NCBI GenBank assembly: GCA_003650975.1
Contig: QMSU01000027.1
Location: 1-9,187, forward strand
Source: Thermoplasmata archaeon
GTDB taxonomy: Archaea; Thermoplasmatota; E2; UBA202; JdFR-43
Direction of reading: 5' to 3'
Length of the DNA: 9,187 nucleotides
Shown: positions 5,366 through 9,187 of the stretch, in pieces
How the letters are laid out: each line of letters starts with the position of its first letter
Position numbering within the stretch: the stretch's first letter is position 1
Notes under the pieces: model-generated
Database searches by the model: none
What the model was told of the DNA's origin: nothing
Seen by the model: the letters and a program-made list of their open reading frames with translations, nothing else
Position numbers and translations under genes: made by a program

Positions 5366-6397
5366 ATGAATGGCACAACAGGAGCTGGAATGCACATGGT
5401 GCTGTGTATCGGTGTCTCACTGCTCATGATAATCCCCGTGAGCATGTCCCGTACGGGAAAAGAAGGGATGCATGGTACATCTCCTTTGGGATATAATCTG
5501 GTGCCGAACCCTTCCTTTGAAAACGGCTCATCCGGTCCCGATGGGTGGCAGCACAACTTTGTCTGCGGAGATGGCGAGTACCTCTGGGATTCGCGATATG
5601 TCCACGATGGCAAAAAATCCGTTGGCATCTCCAACATTGACAGAAAGTGCAATGTGGATACGTATTACTGGAACATGCGAGGATACATAGAAGTTGATCC
5701 CGCCCATTCGTACAACCTTTCGGTGTGGTATTTCTATTCAAGAACTCCGGGAACGTGGCCGAGGGCGTGCGCCATCCTATGGTACTACGATGAGAGCAAA
5801 ACATATATTTCGATGCGGGACATGCCATGCAACGCCACAGAGAAAGGATGGCACCGCTTCACCGCAGAGGATATCGACATCCCAGATGGTACCGCATATG
5901 TGAAGGTGGTGTTGGGCGCACATGCATACTCTGATGAACTCACACCTGTGGAGATACGGTTTGATGAGGTATATTTTGGAGTGACCACACATGACACCGA
6001 AAACAATCCTCCAAAGGCCCCCGCAATTACCGGCCCAACCTCAGGAAAGACGGGTGTGGAATACACCTACACCTTTGTTTCCACCGATCCCGAAGGAGAT
6101 GAGGTGTACTACTGGGTGGAATGGGGCGATGATTGTCCGGTGGAGGAGTGGATTGGCCCCTATGCCTCCGGAGATACGGTATCATTCACCCATACCTGGG
6201 ATACCAGAGGTACCTATCTGGTAAAGGCCATGGCAAGAGATACCCACAACGCCGAAAGCGAATGGGCCACGCTCGAGGTATCCATACCGAAAGCATACGA
6301 GCGCTACACCCTGTTCGAGCGTCTGGTGTGCACGCTCCAGCATCTTACCGGACACCCTCTCGAAAAACTGCAGTGGTTGTGGCATACCGGCATGTGA
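5366..6397 (+). CDS. Secreted protein with jelly-roll (carbohydrate-binding-like) and PKD/Ig-like domains
   Basis: 343 residues. A hydrophobic segment at about 11-27 (MVLCIGVSLLMIIPVSM) is a signal peptide or N-terminal anchor. Residues ~42-206 look like a carbohydrate-binding-module jelly roll of the CBM4/9-like kind: LVPNPSFENG at the start, a W-rich middle, and IRFDEVYFGV at the end, a typical last strand. Residues ~214-306 form a PKD/Ig-like domain: NNPPKAP..., then STDPEGDEVYYWVEWGDD, FTHTWDTRGTYLVKAMARD and SEWATLEV. The last ~37 residues (IPKAYERYTLFERLVCTLQH...) form a separate tail starting right after the PKD strand and rich in aromatic and Leu residues. The tail resembles short C-terminal tails I recall on secreted PKD proteins of Thermoplasmata; I cannot verify this here. 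No catalytic domain is seen; it is probably a surface or substrate-binding protein. The longer open frame from 5270 is rejected because it overlaps the amrS-like gene and skips the TATA-fitted ATG. Confidence 0.85.
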   Translation: MNGTTGAGMHMVLCIGVSLLMIIPVSMSRTGKEGMHGTSPLGYNLVPNPSFENGSSGPDGWQHNFVCGDGEYLWDSRYVHDGKKSVGISNIDRKCNVDTYYWNMRGYIEVDPAHSYNLSVWYFYSRTPGTWPRACAILWYYDESKTYISMRDMPCNATEKGWHRFTAEDIDIPDGTAYVKVVLGAHAYSDELTPVEIRFDEVYFGVTTHDTENNPPKAPAITGPTSGKTGVEYTYTFVSTDPEGDEVYYWVEWGDDCPVEEWIGPYASGDTVSFTHTWDTRGTYLVKAMARDTHNAESEWATLEVSIPKAYERYTLFERLVCTLQHLTGHPLEKLQWLWHTGM

Positions 6398-6421
6398 CGG
6401 GTACAGCACAATGCGTCCACT

Positions 6422-6556
6422 TTATCTTCTTTCACACATACTGCACATACCGTGGGTCATATCGAAGTGCGCTCCGCACACGTTTCTTCCGCAGATGCTA
6501 CAGGTGTACATCCTCCCAGGTTTTCCGCATACGGAACAGAGGCCAGAAAGCTCCAT
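6422..6556 (-). CDS. 44-residue cysteine-rich zinc-finger protein (HIT/B-box-like pattern)
   Basis: A very short gene: ATG 6556-6554 to TAA 6424-6422. Nine potential zinc ligands in 44 residues: C7-x2-C10, C19-x2-C22, C27-x2-H30, H35, C38-x2-C41. The order resembles a cross-braced two-zinc fold such as zf-HIT or B-box (pattern CSVCG, then YTCSICG, then VCGAH, then H, then CSMC). A GAGGTGA site at 6565-6571, eight bases upstream, is a strong ribosome site, which argues for real translation. It lies 21 bases after the TtuA/NcsA stop on the same strand, so the two are probably co-transcribed. Function unknown; small zinc modules of this shape often bind proteins or RNA. The convergent PKD-protein gene ends 24 bases away. 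Confidence 0.8.
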   Translation of the reverse strand: MELSGLCSVCGKPGRMYTCSICGRNVCGAHFDMTHGMCSMCERR

Positions 6557-6564
6557 ATGCTTAT

Positions 6565-6571
6565 TCACCTC
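6565..6571 (-). promoter_or_regulatory. Shine-Dalgarno site of the 44-residue zinc protein
   Basis: GAGGTGA on the minus strand with an 8-base spacer to ATG 6556. It is the main support for this short gene besides its Cys pattern. Confidence 0.7.
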
Positions 6572-6577
6572 GTGGTA

Positions 6578-7489
6578 TTAAACCTTTGTTTCTATCGCCT
6601 CTCTCAGCCGACACACCATGCATAGTGTTTCCGAGGTGGGCTGACCGCACCTTTCGCATGGATGCAGCTGCGCCGGGGGATACTGCCTTCTCAAACAGTC
6701 CTCCAGTTCCAGAAAACTCTTGAGAATGCTGTGCCTGCTGCCCGGATGATGCTCCTCGAGAGAGGTAATGAAATCGCGGTAGATGCCACGGAGTGCCCGT
6801 ACCGCATAGGGACATTCATGCTCACTGATTTGAAATCCCTTGAGATAGGCGTAGAGTGTTGCCTCCTTTTCCGGGATGGTACGGAGAGGGACAAGCCTCG
6901 GGATGAAACCAGGCTGTACCTTTTTGTGGGGTGCCATGCGGGCCATGCGTTCCACGTCACCCCTCACAAAATTCATGAGAATTGTCTGGGACATATCGTC
7001 GAGATTGTGGCCCATGGCAATGGCCTTTGCCCCTATTTCAGTGGCCACCATGTTGAGGCAGTATCGTCTGAAAACCCCGCAGTATGTGCACTCCGCAAGT
7101 TCTCCCCTTGCTCTGCTCACCTCGTCGAGGGTGAAGCCGAATGTATCCCGAAAGGAGATGATATGGTGCGGTATGTCATGTTCAGCACAGAAGGCTTCAG
7201 CAATTTTTATTGTCTCCTCGCGGTATCCCTTTATGCCTTCATCCACAGTGATGGCATGAACCGTACGGCTGTCCCCCTCTCTGGTGATTTCTTTGAGGAG
7301 ATGGCATGCAACAATACTGTCCTTTCCCCCTGAGAGGGCCACCGCTATCGTGCCCTTCGGGAATCCCTGCTTCCTCACCTCCCGTTTCACCCTGCGCTCA
7401 ACAAACTCGCTGAAGTGCTCTTCGCAGAGGTATCTTCCGTTATAACGGATGAAAATGACTGCTTCCCTGCCGCACTTGCTGCACTTCAT
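6578..7489 (-). CDS. ttuA: TtuA/NcsA-family tRNA 2-thiouridine synthetase
   Basis: 303 residues, the usual length. Order: N-terminal zinc finger C3-x2-C6...C22-x2-H25; PP-loop ATPase motif SGGKDS at 53-58; C134-x2-C137 (ECTYCG) and C226 (EHECPYA), which match the three Cys that hold the catalytic [4Fe-4S] cluster in TtuA; GHNLDD at 160-165; C-terminal zinc finger C278-x2-C281...C290-x2-C293. All key residues are present. The family adenylates a tRNA uridine and replaces its oxygen with sulfur delivered by a ubiquitin-like carrier protein. Whether the target is U54 (TtuA type) or wobble U34 (NcsA/Ctu1 type) cannot be told from the sequence. ATG 7489 is set by the CSKC zinc finger right after it and by a TATA box about 24 bases upstream. 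It lies 20 bases downstream of the MobB-like gene and 21 bases upstream of the small zinc-protein gene. Confidence 0.93.
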   Translation of the reverse strand: MKCSKCGREAVIFIRYNGRYLCEEHFSEFVERRVKREVRKQGFPKGTIAVALSGGKDSIVACHLLKEITREGDSRTVHAITVDEGIKGYREETIKIAEAFCAEHDIPHHIISFRDTFGFTLDEVSRARGELAECTYCGVFRRYCLNMVATEIGAKAIAMGHNLDDMSQTILMNFVRGDVERMARMAPHKKVQPGFIPRLVPLRTIPEKEATLYAYLKGFQISEHECPYAVRALRGIYRDFITSLEEHHPGSRHSILKSFLELEDCLRRQYPPAQLHPCERCGQPTSETLCMVCRLREAIETKV

Positions 7490-7509
7490 GGTGGAAAATG
7501 TTACTGCGG

Positions 7510-7515
7510 TTATAT
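7510..7515 (-). promoter_or_regulatory. TATA box of the ttuA-like gene, inside the 3' end of the MobB-like gene
   Basis: ATATAA on the minus strand, centred 23-24 bases before ATG 7489. Its last three bases are the TAA stop codon of the MobB-like gene, so ttuA may be transcribed both from here and by readthrough. Confidence 0.5.
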
Positions 7516-8061
7516 GTGTTTGCGTCCTTCTCCTCTGATGAATATCTCCACGTGCCCCCCATCACCCCCCTTCAAACATGAGAGCATCGCCCTGATGGTT
7601 TTGTGAAACAGCTCCCGCGTGAATGTATTCAGGGGTATTGCATGTCCGTCAGCGAAAACAGCAATGTCGTTCTCTTTGTTTTCCATCATCTCTGCCATCT
7701 GTTCGCACGTTTTCTCCATGTCAATATCCTTCTCCATGTCGACAATGAGCGTGTGGGGGATTTCATTGATGCGTTCGTATCCCTCCACGATGATGATATC
7801 GGGCATCAGTTTTCGTGCAAGTGAAAGCACTGAATCAATATTGCGTTTTTTGGAGAATAACACTGTTTCATTTTTTGTGACGATAATGCTCGCCTGTGCC
7901 CCTGCCATCCTGTACCGGTGGGTATCCTTTCCCTCCATGTCGATGGAATCCTGTCCGCTGAGTTTTATCACCACCACAGACAGATCAGAAAACCGCCTCA
8001 CAACTTCCTCGATGAATGCCGTTTTTCCCGTGTTGTGACCACCCTTTATTGCAACAATCAT
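7510..8061 (-). CDS. mobB: MobB-like P-loop nucleotide-binding protein
   Basis: 183 residues. Walker A GGHNTGKT at 7-14; the MobB-typical stretch IDMEGKDTHRYRMAGA at 40-55, followed by strand ASIIVTKNETVLF; Walker-B-like DIIIVEGYE at 88-96; C-terminal PLNTFTRELFHKTIRAMLSC (143-162) running into LKGG, as in archaeal homologues. The family binds GTP and helps attach GMP to molybdopterin. No other molybdenum-cofactor gene is in the window, so a different substrate is possible. Start: ATG 8061 lies right before the P-loop strand and 24-25 bases after a TATA box at 8082-8089. GGTGAT directly before ATG is too close to be a normal ribosome site. The longer frame from 8223 adds 54 residues across the promoter and is rejected. 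First gene of a likely three-gene minus-strand cluster. Confidence 0.88.
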   Translation of the reverse strand: MIVAIKGGHNTGKTAFIEEVVRRFSDLSVVVIKLSGQDSIDMEGKDTHRYRMAGAQASIIVTKNETVLFSKKRNIDSVLSLARKLMPDIIIVEGYERINEIPHTLIVDMEKDIDMEKTCEQMAEMMENKENDIAVFADGHAIPLNTFTRELFHKTIRAMLSCLKGGDGGHVEIFIRGEGRKHI

Positions 8062-8081
8062 ATCACCACATATCAACCGTG

Positions 8082-8089
8082 CTATAAGA
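8082..8089 (-). promoter_or_regulatory. TATA box of the MobB-like gene
   Basis: TCTTATAG on the minus strand, centred 24-25 bases before ATG 8061. Confidence 0.55.
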
Positions 8090-8257
8090 TTTTTGTTGTT
8101 GCATCGAAATATGATGGAATGAAAGGGATAATGCTCATGCACCTTCAAAATGGTAAGAGAAAGGAGAATGAAAGTGGCATTCAGGTGCAACCTCGAGAAA
8201 AAAGAAAAACACCAGGTAACCATTCATTATTCATTTCCCTGATACTCTATCACCTGT

Positions 8258-8278
8258 AATTACCAGTAATTGACAATT
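8258..8278. promoter_or_regulatory. Two overlapping inverted repeats just upstream of the protease TATA box
   Basis: AATTAC-CA-GTAATT (8258-8271) and AATTG-A-CAATT (8268-8278) are both perfect and share four bases. They end four bases before the TATA-like element at 8282, where an archaeal regulator could affect TBP/TFB binding. Candidate operators only. Confidence 0.4.
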
Positions 8279-8281
8279 CTA

Positions 8282-8287
8282 TTTAAT
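8282..8287 (+). promoter_or_regulatory. Probable TATA box of the subtilase gene
   Basis: TTTAAT. Using the ~25-base spacing seen elsewhere here, transcription would start near 8309, giving a leader of about 35 bases with a ribosome site. Confidence 0.4.
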
Positions 8288-8293
8288 CATTGC

Positions 8294-8310
8294 TACAAAA
8301 AGTTTTTGTA
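8294..8310. promoter_or_regulatory. 17-base palindrome between TATA box and predicted transcription start of the subtilase
   Basis: TACAAAAA-G-TTTTTGTA, perfect eight-base arms around a single G. Its place between TATA and the predicted start is a classic site for a repressor that blocks RNA polymerase; on RNA it is too tightly looped to form a full hairpin. Confidence 0.45.
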
Positions 8311-8330
8311 CAATTTCAAGTTAAAGTAGC

Positions 8331-8336
8331 AGGAGG
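8331..8336 (+). promoter_or_regulatory. Shine-Dalgarno site of the subtilase gene
   Basis: AGGAGG, seven bases before ATG 8344. It is one of the few strong ribosome sites in the window and marks this first gene of its transcript as leadered, unlike its neighbours. Confidence 0.75.
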
Positions 8337-8343
8337 CATTAAC

Positions 8344-9187
8344 ATGATGGGTAAAAAAGAAATGCTTGCGGTTTTTGTGGCTGTGCTAATAATAGGAGCA
8401 GTGTTTGGGAATATGCCTCATGCAAATGTTAATAGTATTAATATAGAAGAGGGCAATGGAGGTAATGATGATTTTCCCAATTTTGAAGCAACTCATACCG
8501 TGTCTCACACCGAATCTATGGATAGCGATTCAGATATGGAATTTGCACCCAGAGAACTCATTGTAAAATTCAAGAACAGTTTAATGATCGAAATCAGAAA
8601 AACATCCGATGGAATCGCGGAAACGGGTTTACGATCAATAGATTCCTTGAATAGAAAATACAATGTAATAGGTATTGAAAAGGTTTTCAAAAACAAAGCC
8701 GTTCAAAATCTGTCGAACATATATAAATTAACTCTTGAAGAAAATTCTAACGTTCTTGCTGCAGCCAGAGAATACGAAAAAGATCCCCACATTGAATATG
8801 CTGAGCCAAATTACATTTATCATACCTGTGCCACTCCAAATGATCCAGATTTTGATCTACAATGGGCATTAAACCAGTCTTCTGATCATGATATTGATGC
8901 CCCTGAGGCATGGGATATTGAAGCTGGAAACAAACGTGTTGTAATTGCAGTTGTCGATACTGGTGTTGATTACAACCATCCAGATTTGGCAGGTAATATT
9001 TGGATTAATGAGGATGAAATACCTGATAATGGCATTGATGATGATGCCAATGGCTATATAGACGATATTAGAGGTTGGGATTTTGTAGATACACAAGGCC
9101 CTGTATATCCTTGCGAAGATGGAACACAGAGAGACAATGATCCAATGGATTTTTTTGGTCATGGCACTCACTGCGCAGGCATTGTTT
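8344..9187 (+). CDS. Secreted subtilisin-like serine protease (S8), N-terminal part (truncated by window edge)
   Basis: 281 codons are visible; the frame runs off the end. Residues 3-22 are a signal peptide (KK followed by a hydrophobic core). A Ser/Asp/Asn-rich stretch (~25-65) precedes a propeptide-like domain (~68-160: RELIVKFKN... to HIEYAEPNYIY). The catalytic domain follows: LQWALNQ at 172-178, catalytic Asp205 in VVDTGVDYNHPDL, a Ca-binding-like Asp-rich loop near 231-241 (IDDDANGYIDD), and catalytic His273 in GHGTHCAGI. The Asn and Ser of the triad lie beyond the window. An exported, auto-processed protease is expected, feeding on external protein or processing surface proteins. The start is decided by AGGAGG at 8331; ATG 8347 is an alternative one codon on. 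The gene is visibly more AT-rich than its neighbours (many AAT, GAT, ATA and AGA codons), which may point to acquisition or a different expression class. Confidence 0.93.
   Translation, partial: MMGKKEMLAVFVAVLIIGAVFGNMPHANVNSINIEEGNGGNDDFPNFEATHTVSHTESMDSDSDMEFAPRELIVKFKNSLMIEIRKTSDGIAETGLRSIDSLNRKYNVIGIEKVFKNKAVQNLSNIYKLTLEENSNVLAAAREYEKDPHIEYAEPNYIYHTCATPNDPDFDLQWALNQSSDHDIDAPEAWDIEAGNKRVVIAVVDTGVDYNHPDLAGNIWINEDEIPDNGIDDDANGYIDDIRGWDFVDTQGPVYPCEDGTQRDNDPMDFFGHGTHCAGIV

Noticed and set aside
6133..6723. 196-codon plus-strand open frame across the end of the PKD-protein gene
   Set aside because: Overlaps the PKD gene in another frame and runs antisense into the small zinc gene and ttuA; Arg/Ser/Pro-rich shadow composition.
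6662..7333. 223-codon plus-strand open frame
   Set aside because: Antisense to the TtuA/NcsA gene, which carries PP-loop and both zinc fingers; no promoter or ribosome site for the plus frame.
7918..8259. 113-codon plus-strand open frame running from the MobB-like gene into the intergenic stretch
   Set aside because: Mostly antisense to the MobB-like gene and its promoter; no domain and no start signal.
8869..9171. 100-codon minus-strand open frame
   Set aside because: Antisense to the catalytic domain of the subtilase, whose Asp and His motifs are unmistakable.

Overview
The window looks like a piece of an archaeal chromosome, most likely from the Thermoplasmatota (Thermoplasmata and relatives). 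The grounds are an archaeal-type PheRS alpha chain with an N-terminal winged-helix region, a tRNA-Tyr with a C1:G72 pair and an intron after position 37, a TtuA/NcsA-type tRNA thiolase, an AmrS-like radical SAM protein, CBS proteins including one with a zinc ribbon, and very regular archaeal promoters. Seven protein genes have a TATA-like box centred about 22-25 bases before a start codon, so their mRNAs are probably leaderless. The lineage is an inference; no rRNA is present.

Layout. On the minus strand, 1-359 holds the N-terminal half of an SfsA-like nuclease, whose start overlaps the stop of a small dicluster ferredoxin (353-568). Positions 569-1091 hold no convincing protein gene, but contain a diverged ~145-base direct repeat with hairpins. 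On the plus strand, 1092-2443 is a two-gene operon of CBS-domain proteins (a CBS pair plus zinc ribbon, then a four-CBS protein). It overlaps by 15 bases the end of convergent pheS (minus, 2429-3907). Divergent from pheS lies tRNA-Tyr(GUA) with a 38-base intron (4053-4165), then a GC-rich hairpin, an AmrS-like radical SAM gene (4299-5300) and a secreted jelly-roll/PKD protein (5366-6397).

On the minus strand, 8061-6422 reads as a three-gene cluster: MobB-like P-loop GTPase, TtuA/NcsA thiolase, and a 44-residue zinc-finger protein that is easy to miss because it is so short. Divergent from it, after an AT-rich intergenic stretch with three inverted repeats, starts a secreted subtilisin-like protease (8344 to the window end, truncated). 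It differs from its neighbours in having a strong Shine-Dalgarno site, a leader and lower GC.

How the genes may work together: most are housekeeping functions (tyrosine decoding, phenylalanine charging, tRNA thiolation, ferredoxin electron transfer, nucleotide or energy sensing by CBS domains). Two are surface or secreted functions (carbohydrate-binding-like/PKD protein, subtilase). No mobile element, CRISPR array or clear defence system is visible. The least explained parts are the 569-1091 repeat region, the 44-residue zinc protein, the C-terminal tail of the secreted PKD protein, and the palindromes before the protease.
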